This document shows, in pieces, positions 1 through 9,036 of a stretch of DNA of 64,000 nucleotides. A program made the translations under genes and the position numbers. How positions within the stretch are numbered: position 1 is the first letter of the stretch; each line of letters starts with the position of its first letter. Location: contig NZ_CP042910.1 of the NCBI RefSeq assembly GCF_008298035.1, positions 558,001 through 622,000 of the forward strand, read 5' to 3'. The stretch is from Gimesia maris. GTDB lineage: Bacteria; Planctomycetota; Planctomycetia; Planctomycetales; Planctomycetaceae. Under the pieces are notes generated by a model. That model worked only from the letters and a program-made list of their open reading frames with translations, did no database searches and had not been told where the DNA came from.

Positions 1-564
1 CTGTCGCAGATCAGCGACAGGGATAAGTGGCAGAAGTGCGGTATAATCATGCAGCGATTTTGCCGAAAGTTCAAATCCTGGCAGAATCGATCCTCCAGCG
101 AAATGGCCATCAGGTGAGACAACGTCCACAGTTGTCGCTGTTCCGGTATCGACGATAATGGCACCCTGATTAATATTCCGCAGGATATTGGCGGCGATCG
201 CGTTCAATAACCGGTCAATCCCCACTTTACGTGGCTCGTCTACTTCAATGTTCAGCGGGAAATCTTCAGTATTAAATACTTCGAGTGGTGGCAGAAGCGG
301 AAGCAGTGCCCAGTCCGTAACGATCTTTTTGATTCCCCGTGGATTCGAACCGGCGACAACACTCTGGCAATGTTCTTCAGGCTGATTGCTTAACCAGTTT
401 CTTAACTGATCCCAGGGAACCGGCTCGTCGATCGCCATCGACACGGCGTGTTCTACCAGAGGGAGCTGCTTGCAATCTTTAACGGGAAGGTTTGTATGCA
501 GAACCACGAACTTGATTCGACTATTGCCGACATCGATGGCCAGTTGTTTCAGTGAATGTGTCAT
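1..564 (-). CDS. coaX: Type III pantothenate kinase, C-terminus cut by window edge
   Basis: Phosphorylates pantothenate in the first step of coenzyme A synthesis, in the cytoplasm. The 188 residues present start at the ATG at 564 and run in frame to base 1. Family marks are the N-terminal phosphate-binding DVGNSRIKF, a GIDR motif followed by LLNAIAAN, the DTGTATTVD loop and a GGSILPGF stretch, all typical of CoaX rather than the CoaA or eukaryotic types. About 60-70 residues should lie beyond the window. It is the last of a run of minus-strand genes after xseA and xseB, and a 75-base stem-loop repeat separates it from xseB, so it could be transcribed with them or separately. Confidence 0.9.
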   Translation of the reverse strand, partial: MTHSLKQLAIDVGNSRIKFVVLHTNLPVKDCKQLPLVEHAVSMAIDEPVPWDQLRNWLSNQPEEHCQSVVAGSNPRGIKKIVTDWALLPLLPPLEVFNTEDFPLNIEVDEPRKVGIDRLLNAIAANILRNINQGAIIVDTGTATTVDVVSPDGHFAGGSILPGFELSAKSLHDYTALLPLIPVADLRQ

Positions 565-615
565 GAGAGTCTGCTTTGTCTGATTCATTTTACAGTCAGA
601 CTAGACTGTTTCCAG

Positions 616-690
616 TTTTACTGTAGCGTCTCCAGGGCTATTCAGGCCGAGTATATTAGACTGAGAGACGCTATGGTTAAATGTGATGCG
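616..690. repeat. Stem-loop intergenic repeat, copy A
   Basis: This 75-base element matches 60090-60164 in the same orientation, with about 64 of 75 bases identical and no gaps by hand alignment. It carries a perfect 9-base inverted repeat, TAGCGTCTC at 624-632 and GAGACGCTA at 665-673, enclosing a loop of about 32 bases that contains a shared GGCCGAGTAT. The last 15 bases before the downstream edge are nearly invariant. It fills the gap between xseB and coaX. The size and structure suggest a REP-like or MITE-like dispersed repeat, but only two copies are visible here. Confidence 0.75.
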
Positions 691-692
691 AT

Positions 693-1043
693 CTAGAACA
701 AAGTCCGGTCATTCTCGTTCTCATCGGAATCTTTTTTGGGAGAACTGCTTTTGCGTCGACCTGTTTTGGCAGGTCCTTTCGTATCGATTGATGCGGTAGA
801 ATCGAACTCTTCCAGTACCGGGTTGCCATCTGCATCGACGCGGGTCAGGATTTCAATTTTCTGCTCGGCTGATTCCAGAGACTGGTAACACGAACGGAGC
901 AGTTTCACTCCACGTTCAAAGTGTTCCATCGATTCTTCAAGGCCGGCCGTCCCTTCTTCCAGCGTGGATACGATCTCCTGCAATTCTGCTAGTGATTCTT
1001 CGAAGAGGGGCGTGTCTGACTGTGCTGCTTCTTTCTTTGCCAT
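693..1043 (-). CDS. xseB: Exodeoxyribonuclease VII small subunit
   Basis: Small subunit of exonuclease VII, which degrades single-stranded DNA to oligonucleotides in recombination and mismatch repair. Residues 11-75 form the two-helix family domain, with the signature FEESLAELQEIVSTLEEG followed by a second helix around LLRSCYQSLESAEQKIEIL. The 116-residue protein is longer than the usual 70-80 because of a low-complexity Lys/Ser/Asp-rich tail. It lies 59 bases downstream of xseA on the same strand, the usual partner order, so cotranscription is likely. Confidence 0.93.
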   Translation of the reverse strand: MAKKEAAQSDTPLFEESLAELQEIVSTLEEGTAGLEESMEHFERGVKLLRSCYQSLESAEQKIEILTRVDADGNPVLEEFDSTASIDTKGPAKTGRRKSSSPKKDSDENENDRTLF

Positions 1044-1102
1044 AACTGAGATCTTTTATATATCAAAATGATTGACTGAGTAGGAAAAGTGACAGGAATC
1101 CA

Positions 1103-2332
1103 TCAGGAGTCTTTGCGGATTTCCTGAATCTGACTGATAATTGTGCCATCGGAGATGCGTGTGTGGAGGACCTCACCTGGCTTTACCTGACTGATTGATT
1201 TTACAATATTCAAAGTGGAGGGTTCGTCTTCTGTTTCTTTACGCGTGATGCTATATCCTCGATTCAATACCTTGAGTGGACTCAAGGCATCCAGAGCGGA
1301 GCCCAGATGTCGGGTTTCGGTCTGATATCGAGAAATGATTTCGCGCGTGCTGCGTTTCAGTCTGCGGTCCAGTTCATCAACCTGCGCAGCCCGCTGGTGA
1401 ACCAGATCGAGAGGGCGAGTCAATGCCGGGCGGCCGGCAATGGCATCAAGTTGCAGGCGAACCTGTCGCGCACGTTGTTTCAGGTTTGTGGCAAGTTGAT
1501 TCTGCCAGTGAGTCAACGTTGCCAGAACATCGGATTGCAGCGGAACAGAGAGTTCTGCGGCTTCACTCGGTGTCAATGCCCGACGGTCTGCGACCAGATC
1601 GGCGATGCTGATATCAATTTCGTGCCCGACTGCGCTGATGATGGGAATCGGGCAGGCAAAAATAGCACGGGCCACCACTTCTTCATTGAAGGCCCACAGA
1701 TCTTCCAGGCTGCCGCCTCCGCGTCCGGTGATGATGGTATCTACCCCGGGAATACGGGCAGCTGTTTCAATGCCTGCAGCAATCTGTTCGGCGGCGCCTT
1801 CTCCCTGCACAGCGACCGGTACGATTACCAGGTCAGCGGCTTTCCAGCGTCGTGTGATCACCTGGAGCATGTCGCGCACTGCGGCGCTGGTGGGGCTGGT
1901 TACCAGCGCAATTTTTCGCGGGAACTGGGGAATCGGTTGTTTGTGCTCGGGATTGAACAGTCCTTCCGCTGCCAGCTTTTCCTGCATCTGGCGAAACGCT
2001 AATTCCAGTGCACCCACGCCCTGTGGAATCAGCTGTTCAATATTCAGCTGATACGTTCCACGCGCCTGGTAAACTTCGACCGGTCCGGCTGCGATGACTT
2101 CCATGCCATCTTCAATCTGGAATTTTAATCGTGATGCAGTCCGTTTCCAGATGACGGCTCTTAACTGGGCAGAGTCATCCTTGAGAGTCAGATAGACATG
2201 GCCTGAACGGGCCATAGTGCAATTAGAGATTTCTCCCACCACCCATGCGTAAGGGAAGTTCGCCTCCACCAGATTTTTAATCTGTCGCGTGGTTTCGGTA
2301 ACGGAAAGAATTTCGGGTTCTGCAAGTGACAT
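1103..2332 (-). CDS. xseA: Exodeoxyribonuclease VII large subunit
   Basis: Catalytic subunit of exonuclease VII. The N-terminal OB fold (about residues 8-105) contains WVVGEISN, the HVYLTLKDD strand and the AVIWKR segment that bind single-stranded DNA. The catalytic region (about 125-330) has the family motifs ALVTSPTSAAVRDML, ITGRGGGSLEDLWAFNEE and SAVGHEIDISIADLVADRRA, followed by a helical coiled region. Length (409) is normal. It is directly upstream of xseB. The ATG at 2332 gives a typical N-terminus. Nothing in it looks unusual. Confidence 0.95.
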   Translation of the reverse strand: MSLAEPEILSVTETTRQIKNLVEANFPYAWVVGEISNCTMARSGHVYLTLKDDSAQLRAVIWKRTASRLKFQIEDGMEVIAAGPVEVYQARGTYQLNIEQLIPQGVGALELAFRQMQEKLAAEGLFNPEHKQPIPQFPRKIALVTSPTSAAVRDMLQVITRRWKAADLVIVPVAVQGEGAAEQIAAGIETAARIPGVDTIITGRGGGSLEDLWAFNEEVVARAIFACPIPIISAVGHEIDISIADLVADRRALTPSEAAELSVPLQSDVLATLTHWQNQLATNLKQRARQVRLQLDAIAGRPALTRPLDLVHQRAAQVDELDRRLKRSTREIISRYQTETRHLGSALDALSPLKVLNRGYSITRKETEDEPSTLNIVKSISQVKPGEVLHTRISDGTIISQIQEIRKDS

Positions 2333-2363
2333 AAGCTCGCGATCAATTATCAGTATCAGTAGA

Positions 2364-3146
2364 TCAGGGTAGCAGTGAATTCAGATAGGAAATGCCGCTG
2401 CGACAGTCTTCCAGCTTGCTTTCACCTTGTGTACGATCCACGGTGAGCCATCCCTGGTAACCGGTTTCCAGAACCAGGGGTAGAAAGTGATCCCACACGA
2501 CCATACCTTTCCCCAGCGCGACTTCCGACCCTTCGCCATCCATTTCACGCACGGCATCACGTAACCGGTATGATTTGATCCATGTATACAATTCACGAAT
2601 CGTTTTTTCAGGATCCTGTCGCGTGTAAACCATTTCCGCGGTATCAAAGTCGATGCCGACAAAGCCCGTGGTGACGTTTGAGATCAGTTCACGGATCACT
2701 GCGGAAGAGTTCTTTTCACAGGCGAGACAAAGGTCTGTACCAATATGCGAGGCATGTCGCGCCAGGTCATTCAGTACTTCACAGATCATCGGGAAATTGC
2801 TGCTGTCGGTAGACTGAATTGTTCCCGGATGAATGATCAGGCAGGGAGCTTTCATCCGCCAGGCGAATTCCAATGCGGATCTGATTTGCGAGACACGTTC
2901 ATCGAGAAATTCCGGATCGACCAGAGTGCGACGGGCCGGGAGCCGAAGCGAGGCGACAGACAGGTTAAATTCTTCCAGCAGTTTGCGAAACTGTCGTTCG
3001 CCGGATGCGCCAAAAGAAACAGGTGAAATTTCATTCTGAACATCGAGCTGTACTCCGCGCGCGCCGATCTGAGCGGCTGTTTTAATAGCGCGTTTGATGG
3101 GCTGGCCAAAATGGCGGGTTGCGACGGCGAGTTTGAAGCGTGACAT
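2364..3146 (-). CDS. Sugar phosphate isomerase/epimerase-like TIM-barrel protein
   Basis: Resembles the xylose isomerase-like/AP endonuclease family 2 fold (IolE, Hyi and relatives). I place the start at the ATG at 3146 (MSRFKLAVATRHFG) because AAGGAAA lies just upstream and the barrel begins there; an in-frame ATG at 3206 would add 20 residues. Barrel marks include the ARGVQLDVQNE strand, LSVASLRLPAR, CLIIHPGT, LACEKN, TGFVGIDFDTAEMVY and a late GEGSEVALGKGMVVWDHFL segment resembling the metal-site region of the family. The 260-residue length fits. Substrate cannot be told; planctomycetes carry many paralogues. It sits 31 bases upstream of xseA, perhaps in the same transcript. Confidence 0.75.
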   Translation of the reverse strand: MSRFKLAVATRHFGQPIKRAIKTAAQIGARGVQLDVQNEISPVSFGASGERQFRKLLEEFNLSVASLRLPARRTLVDPEFLDERVSQIRSALEFAWRMKAPCLIIHPGTIQSTDSSNFPMICEVLNDLARHASHIGTDLCLACEKNSSAVIRELISNVTTGFVGIDFDTAEMVYTRQDPEKTIRELYTWIKSYRLRDAVREMDGEGSEVALGKGMVVWDHFLPLVLETGYQGWLTVDRTQGESKLEDCRSGISYLNSLLP

Positions 3147-3376
3147 TATTTTCCTTAAATCAATGCTATTTGCAGGCATTTTAACTGTGTGGAATAACTG
3201 TGGCAATCGGATCGACTGGCAAAGTTTATCTAACTGTCTGTGAAATGAGAATGATCTCCCCGCGTTATCAGATCAGGATCCGGAAAATGGGCTAGATCAG
3301 TCTGTTCCTGATTGAGATTCCAGCAAAAAATGGTCGATCTTGATTAGAGAGAATCAAACCTGTTCGGAAACCTTCC

Positions 3377-6061
3377 ATGATACTGTCATCGCTTGCGACC
3401 TGCTACCTTGCGTTACTCGCCGGTTTACCTGTTGAGGGTAATCTCGTGGAAGATACGTTACCCATTCTGTCCTATTCATTTGAAACCAGGCAGGATCAGG
3501 ATTTCGACGATCTGCCAGACGACTGGTCGAGAAGAAAGGGGCCCGGTTATCCGCAATATGTCGATGTGCGAATTGATCGAAACCTGGGACATAGCGGTCA
3601 GCAGAGCCTGCATTTTGCAGTGAATGGGGGGCATGCCACCATTTATTCCCCTCCCGAAAAAATCGATGCTGACCATGCCTACGTGTTTCGCGGTTATGTC
3701 AAAACACAAAGATTACTCCATGATGCTGCGTTGATTTCGATTTCATTTCTGGATCATAAACGTCAGCGTGTTCAGCATTTTGTCAGTCAACCTGTGTCAG
3801 GTACCCATAAGGACTGGGTCGAAGTAACGCTGGGCCCTTTGACTCCCCAGGCCAATGTGCGGTTTATTGTGCTTGGTTGTCATGTCGCTCATAACGATCA
3901 GAAAGATATTTCAGGCGATATCTGGTTTGATGATCTGTGGGTGGGCAGCTTACCTCAGTTGGATATTCTCAATAATTACCATCGCCATTTTGTCGACCAT
4001 TCTGCTGAAATCCGGGTCAGCAGTCGTATCAGCGGCTTGAACCCGGATAACCAGTATCGTCTGGATCTGGAACTGGTCGACAATTCGAATCGACACATTG
4101 CCGACTCCTCCCTGGCACTGGTAACAAAACCAGAAGATCTCAAGGCAGTTGAACACAGCCGTTTACTCGATGGAAATAATCATACGGAAGTCTGGCGCTT
4201 ACAGCCGATGGAGTATGGTTTTTATGAAGTCAGATCCAAACTGATCAGGGACCAGAAGTCCATACTGGAAAAGAAAACCACGTTTGCTGTGATTGATCTG
4301 GTCAATCCCAGAGCTACTGGGGAGTTTGGCTGGACCATCTCTGAGGAAAGCGAGAATCTGGCTGTCAAAGAACTGCCGGAAATTGCAGCTCAGGCAGGGA
4401 TCAACTGGATCAAATATCCTCTCTGGAATGTAATGGAATCTGATGATATCCATCGCACGAGCCAGGTTGCAGAAATGCTGGACCAGTTTACCAATCGGGG
4501 AATTACTCCCGTGGGACTGTTGAATCATCCACCGAAGAAATTACGATCACAGTTCGCGAAAGACTGGCTGGGAGTGAGTGGGATTTTCACAATGCCGTCG
4601 AGCTTCTGGTCTCCTTCTCTGGAGGAAGTTTTTGCCCGCTATACTTCTCTGGTGAATTACTGGCAGTTGGGAGGCGATGATGACAACAGTTTCATAGGGC
4701 TGCAGAACCTGAATGAAACTCTGAAAAAAGTGAAGTCGCAGCTGGATTTAATCGGTCGAGATACTCATGTAGGCATTCACTGGGACTGGAAGACTCCACT
4801 GCCGACAGACAGTATGCCCCAGAGTTTTGTATCCATTAATAATGCCGAACGACTTTCCGCTGTCGAACTGGCACGTGAGCTTCAGAATGCCCGATTGTCC
4901 CCCGGTGGCAGCCCGCGCTGGGTAACACTTACTCCACTGCCAAAAGATGAATACTCTGCTGAAGCGCGGGGGATTGATCTGGCAAAACGCATGGTGACAG
5001 CAAAATACCTGGGGGCAGATGTGATTTTCGCATCGTCAGTGTTCCACGAACAGCACGGATTACTCAATCGAAATGGATCTCCGACTTTATTGTTTCTGCC
5101 CTGGAGAACCGTTGCAATTGCATTACAGGGGGCGCGGTATCAGGGTGCCTTCAATATGCCTAACAAGAGCACGAATCATGTCTTCATGCGAGATGATGAG
5201 GCGATTGTCGTCGTCTGGAATGACGAACCAACAGAAGAGGTGATTTATCTGGGTGAAGATGTGGTTGCGACTGACATCTGGGGCAGACGCATTTCGCTGG
5301 AGCGTGACGCGAACACGCATCGTCATACTTTACGGGTCGGTTCTTCTCCCATGATTCTGCGAAAGTGTAATCAACAGATTGCCAACTGGAGGCTGGCGGC
5401 TCAATTTGAGATCGGCAAGTCCAGAAGTGAGTATGGAGGTCACCCAGATGCGGTGCTGGGGAAAAATACATTTCTGCAGAGCGTTCGTGGGAAAGCGGTT
5501 TTAAATGTACCCCGGGGATGGGAAGTGGAACCACAGGAATGGGTCTTCGATACCGGTGCAGGTGAAAAATACCGCCTGGAAACCTTCATGACGTTGCCTT
5601 CCAATGCAAGCCTGGGCAGGAAGGATGTTTCCATCGATTTTGATATCTTTGCAGAACGCAAATATTCCATTCGGGTCCACAGGCCTTACCACGTAGGTTT
5701 AGGCGATATCATGGTTCAGGTTAATGATAAAAAACTCAAGGGAAACGTACTGGAAATCGAACAGGTGATTGTCAACAATACTTCGCCTCTTGAGACACTT
5801 CAGTTTCGCTGCAGTTTGTTTATACCGAACATGAAGCGTATGCAACGATTTATTACCGAACTGAAACATGGTCAGGACCGAAAGTTGTATTACATTCCGA
5901 ATGCAGACGCTTTAAAAGGAAAAGAACTCTGGCTGAGAGCCGAACAGGTGAATGGCCGGCGTATTCTGAACTACCGCTGGACAGTGGGCGAGAACTGGGA
6001 TAAGCCTGATACGATTTCAAGAAAGCAGAGAAGAACAGAAAACGCTATAAGTGTGCGATAA
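3377..6061 (+). CDS. Large secreted glycosidase-like protein, family not recognised
   Basis: An 894-residue protein whose hydrophobic N-terminus (about residues 1-21) could be a signal peptide, though it lacks a basic n-region. No in-frame start lies upstream before a stop. Residues about 30-190 resemble a jelly-roll carbohydrate-binding module (sequence around SGQQSLHFAVNGG and DIWFDDLWVG). Residues 200-310 look like an Ig-like sandwich. Residues about 315-600 resemble a TIM-barrel glycoside hydrolase (IAAQAGINWIKYPLWNV, ITPVGLLNHPPK, HVGIHWDWKTP, YLGADVIFASS), followed by a small beta domain (VVWNDEPTEEVIYLG) and further beta-rich sequence. I cannot assign catalytic acids or a CAZy family. 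It stands alone between divergent and convergent neighbours. Confidence 0.6.
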   Translation: MILSSLATCYLALLAGLPVEGNLVEDTLPILSYSFETRQDQDFDDLPDDWSRRKGPGYPQYVDVRIDRNLGHSGQQSLHFAVNGGHATIYSPPEKIDADHAYVFRGYVKTQRLLHDAALISISFLDHKRQRVQHFVSQPVSGTHKDWVEVTLGPLTPQANVRFIVLGCHVAHNDQKDISGDIWFDDLWVGSLPQLDILNNYHRHFVDHSAEIRVSSRISGLNPDNQYRLDLELVDNSNRHIADSSLALVTKPEDLKAVEHSRLLDGNNHTEVWRLQPMEYGFYEVRSKLIRDQKSILEKKTTFAVIDLVNPRATGEFGWTISEESENLAVKELPEIAAQAGINWIKYPLWNVMESDDIHRTSQVAEMLDQFTNRGITPVGLLNHPPKKLRSQFAKDWLGVSGIFTMPSSFWSPSLEEVFARYTSLVNYWQLGGDDDNSFIGLQNLNETLKKVKSQLDLIGRDTHVGIHWDWKTPLPTDSMPQSFVSINNAERLSAVELARELQNARLSPGGSPRWVTLTPLPKDEYSAEARGIDLAKRMVTAKYLGADVIFASSVFHEQHGLLNRNGSPTLLFLPWRTVAIALQGARYQGAFNMPNKSTNHVFMRDDEAIVVVWNDEPTEEVIYLGEDVVATDIWGRRISLERDANTHRHTLRVGSSPMILRKCNQQIANWRLAAQFEIGKSRSEYGGHPDAVLGKNTFLQSVRGKAVLNVPRGWEVEPQEWVFDTGAGEKYRLETFMTLPSNASLGRKDVSIDFDIFAERKYSIRVHRPYHVGLGDIMVQVNDKKLKGNVLEIEQVIVNNTSPLETLQFRCSLFIPNMKRMQRFITELKHGQDRKLYYIPNADALKGKELWLRAEQVNGRRILNYRWTVGENWDKPDTISRKQRRTENAISVR

Positions 6062-6076
6062 CGGATCAACTTTATT

Positions 6077-6715
6077 TCAGGCAGCAGAAAGATCATCATC
6101 TGCGTCTTCCGCAATTTCCGCCGTCTCGTGCTCTTCGCTCACTTCTTCGGCAGCAGATTCCAGGTCTGTTTCTTCTTCGGTCTGAGCGACTGGTTGTCCC
6201 GGCTTTTCGGGTCTGATCCGTAGAGTTTCGCCCATAGGTAAGTCATCCAGGTTTTTCAGCCCGAAAATTTCCAGAAATTTGCGTGTCGACTCATATAGAA
6301 ACGGTCGACCAAGTGAGTCATCTTTTCCACCGATTCTGACCAGTCCACGATCCATTAACTGCTTTAACATTTCAGCGCTCTGGACACCCCGGATTGATTC
6401 AATGTCGGCGCGGGTAATGGGTTGTCGATACACAACGATGGCCAGTGTTTCCATGGCGGGAGAAGAGAGTTTGAGGGCCGCCTGTCTCTGGTGTAGTTTG
6501 TTCAGCCAGAAGGAAAATTGCGGTTGTGTCATCATCTGGTAGCCAGTTGCGACACGTTTGATGTGAAACGCGGAGTGTGTCGCTTCGAGTGCCGCATTGA
6601 GCTGGTCAATCAGTTCTCTGGCTTCACTGGCATTGGCAAGAGTTGCCAGTTGCGCTATTTTCCTTGTGGAAAGTGCACTGTCGGCTACGAAAAGCACTGC
6701 TTCCACTTTTGCCAT
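6077..6715 (-). CDS. scpB: Segregation and condensation protein B
   Basis: ScpB dimerises and binds ScpA to regulate the SMC condensin complex in chromosome segregation. The two winged-helix domains are visible: the first around AVLFVADSALSTRKIAQLA, the second with the hallmark LAIVVYRQPITRADIESIRGV and GKDDSLGRPFLYESTRKFLEIFGL. I take the ATG at 6715 (MAKVEAVLF), giving 212 residues, because family members begin a few residues before EAVLF; the frame is open back to 6910 but the extra 65 residues look non-family. An acidic Glu/Ala-rich tail follows the domain. scpA is not adjacent. Confidence 0.9.
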   Translation of the reverse strand: MAKVEAVLFVADSALSTRKIAQLATLANASEARELIDQLNAALEATHSAFHIKRVATGYQMMTQPQFSFWLNKLHQRQAALKLSSPAMETLAIVVYRQPITRADIESIRGVQSAEMLKQLMDRGLVRIGGKDDSLGRPFLYESTRKFLEIFGLKNLDDLPMGETLRIRPEKPGQPVAQTEEETDLESAAEEVSEEHETAEIAEDADDDLSAA

Positions 6716-6917
6716 CTTTAAGGTCCGTCGGGTTTCAACGTCCGAACCGGAATGAAACTGCAGCTGATGATCCAGCTGGGAACGGATTAAAAAATTCCAG
6801 CGAAAGGCATTCGCTGATGTCTGCCGGACTGGAGAGGCGAGACTGGCAGACGCCGAGACCGTCCTGTCTCTGTTGAAGGAGCAATATGGAAGCGAGTCGC
6901 GATGCAGCATTAATGTA

Positions 6918-8585
6918 TTACCGAACCGTAAAGTTTTGAGAGTAGGTCGCCACTTTCTGGCTGATTTCGTCTTCCACGGTCAGTTTCATGATATGGGGGC
7001 CCAGAGAAATATTTCTGGGGATTTCAAACTTATAACTGTGAAAGTAATCTTTGCGGACATTGCGGCAGAGATCTTCGGTTGTATCGAAAGGAATCTCTGC
7101 AACCAGATCTCCATTACTGCCTGCTTTGAAAATCTGAATTTTCGATTTGAGGAGTGTGCGATACATGCCATCCGCGGTCAGTTCGCTGGTGAAGTTTTCA
7201 ATTTCAGAATACACAAGAACCGGACGGCCTGGAGTATACTCATCTCGTTCGAAGCGTTCGTAGCTTCCGAAGCTGTTAATCTTATGACAGAAAGCGACAT
7301 TTTTCAGGGAAAGGTTAGCTTTTTCCTGCAGTCTGGCCGTCGCCTGGCGGAGTTGTGTAACAGTTTGTGTCGCACGGTCCGCCTGATCGGGGATGGCATC
7401 CTGATCAAAATAATTTGCAACCGCCCAGAACGTCTGCTGCCAGAATTCCTGATCGGCAGGATCAATTCCCGGGATCGCCTCCAGTGCGCGTTCGTGCTGA
7501 TTTGCCATCAGGTACAGCATGCGAAGATACACATGACGTTCGATATAATGTTGTTTTTCAGCCGGAGTCGAGCCTGGTTGAAGCTGAGAAATTTCTGCTT
7601 CAGCAACAGAGATCAACTGCTGTAATTGATCTGCGGAAGACAGGTTTGCTGGATTCGTGTCTGCATAACCCGCAGGCGTAGCCAGTTCGACTGTCTGGGG
7701 TACCGCAGGTTGCATCTGGATATTTGAGGGGGAGAGAGTCTGGGGGGCATTTTCCTGCTGTCCGATAATCGCGGTACTCGTTCGAGAAATTCCACTTTGT
7801 AAAGCGGACGTTCCCTGCTGAAACGCCGTCGACAAGCGATTTTTCAATGGCCCGACAACAGGAATATTATTGAGTCCCTGGCTGATTGTTTGTGAGGTGG
7901 AATAAGCCTGAGGTTGGGTTGGTCCCATGGCAGGCAGCCCGTTTTGAGGGTTGGGACCGATCCCTTCCAGATTTCCCAGCTGAACCGGATTGCTTGTCAT
8001 GACCTGCTGGTTTGCATCAGGTGAAATCTGGCCTGGGGGTGCCAGTTGCTGGCCACTGGCCTGGATGACGGGGGCTTCAGATCCACCTGGCACACTGTGT
8101 CCAAGGCCCGGCAGGGAGACCTGCGAAAGAGAAGCTGTATCGTTCTCTGCAAGTTGCTCATGCTGCATACTGTTTACCATTCTCCGTGTACGAAGAATGT
8201 TTTTAATCATTTCCGGATCGACACCTTTGAAGCTGCTCAGGTATTGAGTGCGTTCCTGAGGAGTCGCATCTTTCAATTCTTCGTTGATGTAGGCAAGCAG
8301 TTCTGCATTATGGGTGATGACTTTGGCTGGTGTCTGATCTTCGACACCGCCTTCTTTTTCTGTCTCTGGACTGGTTTCCTCTGATTGATCCGCGGCAGCG
8401 ACTGTTGTTTCTGTTTCTTCTGTATTCTTAGTTTTCGGCCTGGCTGCAAATGACTTTCCCCACTTCCATGGCGCAGCAGGTGCTGTCCAGGCCATTGACT
8501 GTTTGCCTGGTGCAGAACTGCAGCCATTGAGTGATAAAAAAATTAATACAGCAGGGAAAACCATGCTGAGCCGGAAATACTTCAT
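6918..8585 (-). CDS. Hypothetical glutamine/proline-rich lipoprotein
   Basis: A 555-residue protein with a lipoprotein signal peptide (hydrophobic residues 8-20, lipobox LNGC, cysteine at 22), so it is probably anchored in a membrane facing outward. Residues 40-75 are charged, and 130-310 are low-complexity and rich in Gln, Pro, Ser and Asn. From about 325 a more ordered part follows: a helical segment (ISVAEAEISQLQ, AEKQHYIERHVYLRMLYLMANQHERALEAI) and a C-terminal beta-rich region around PVLVYSEIENFTSELTADGMY and LGPHIMKLTVEDE that reads like an Ig-like domain. I do not recognise the family. It may be a planctomycete-specific envelope protein. Confidence 0.6.
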   Translation of the reverse strand: MKYFRLSMVFPAVLIFLSLNGCSSAPGKQSMAWTAPAAPWKWGKSFAARPKTKNTEETETTVAAADQSEETSPETEKEGGVEDQTPAKVITHNAELLAYINEELKDATPQERTQYLSSFKGVDPEMIKNILRTRRMVNSMQHEQLAENDTASLSQVSLPGLGHSVPGGSEAPVIQASGQQLAPPGQISPDANQQVMTSNPVQLGNLEGIGPNPQNGLPAMGPTQPQAYSTSQTISQGLNNIPVVGPLKNRLSTAFQQGTSALQSGISRTSTAIIGQQENAPQTLSPSNIQMQPAVPQTVELATPAGYADTNPANLSSADQLQQLISVAEAEISQLQPGSTPAEKQHYIERHVYLRMLYLMANQHERALEAIPGIDPADQEFWQQTFWAVANYFDQDAIPDQADRATQTVTQLRQATARLQEKANLSLKNVAFCHKINSFGSYERFERDEYTPGRPVLVYSEIENFTSELTADGMYRTLLKSKIQIFKAGSNGDLVAEIPFDTTEDLCRNVRKDYFHSYKFEIPRNISLGPHIMKLTVEDEISQKVATYSQNFTVR

Positions 8586-9036
8586 TTCGTTGCCCGGATC
8601 ATTGGGGTAAAGGGCTCAATTAATGGAGGAGCACTGTACTTGTGCCAAACATTGAATCATTTGAAGGGGATTGGAGAATCAGGTCGAAACTGAATCTGTA
8701 ACGAGTATCTGAAATGACAGGACACGCGTTTTATGAAAAATCATAAAATGAAGCAAGATCGATTCAAGATTCAGACGAGTCCAACCGGCAGAATGGAGCA
8801 GCCTGGTTCCATGGGTGAGCCGTCTGGCAGGAAATGTGAGTTCGGGCAGTGTGCGTAAGTCTATTTATGGTAATCTCTTAGTATGTATTCTGCGCGGCAT
8901 TGCAGAGAAGGTCTTACCACGATTTGCCTTCATATTATTTATTTCGTGTGTACGCTTTGATGTGTAATCCAGGCAGTCTCAATGGACCATGGTTCAAATC
9001 AGGAGCATGGTTCCAACAATATTATCACCACATCAT
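8586..9036. other. Intergenic region, no gene seen
   Basis: About 450 bases between the start of the lipoprotein gene (6918-8585) and the end of the hydrolase gene (9037-11007), both on the minus strand. It must hold the lipoprotein promoter. Imperfect inverted copies of CATGGTTC/GGACCATG near 8980-9015 could form a hairpin downstream of the hydrolase gene, but no T-run follows on the minus strand. I see no convincing coding frame or RNA gene. Confidence 0.5.

Noticed and set aside
1307-2002. Plus-strand open frame of 231 codons
   Set aside because: It is the antisense shadow of xseA, with Cys/Gly-rich translation and no recognisable family.
6873-7625. Plus-strand open frame of 250 codons
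   Set aside because: Antisense to the lipoprotein gene at 6918-8585, which has a proper lipobox signal; no family features on the plus strand.
8985-9015. Sequence GGTTCAAATC resembling a tRNA T-loop
   Set aside because: No acceptor, D or anticodon stems can be folded around it.
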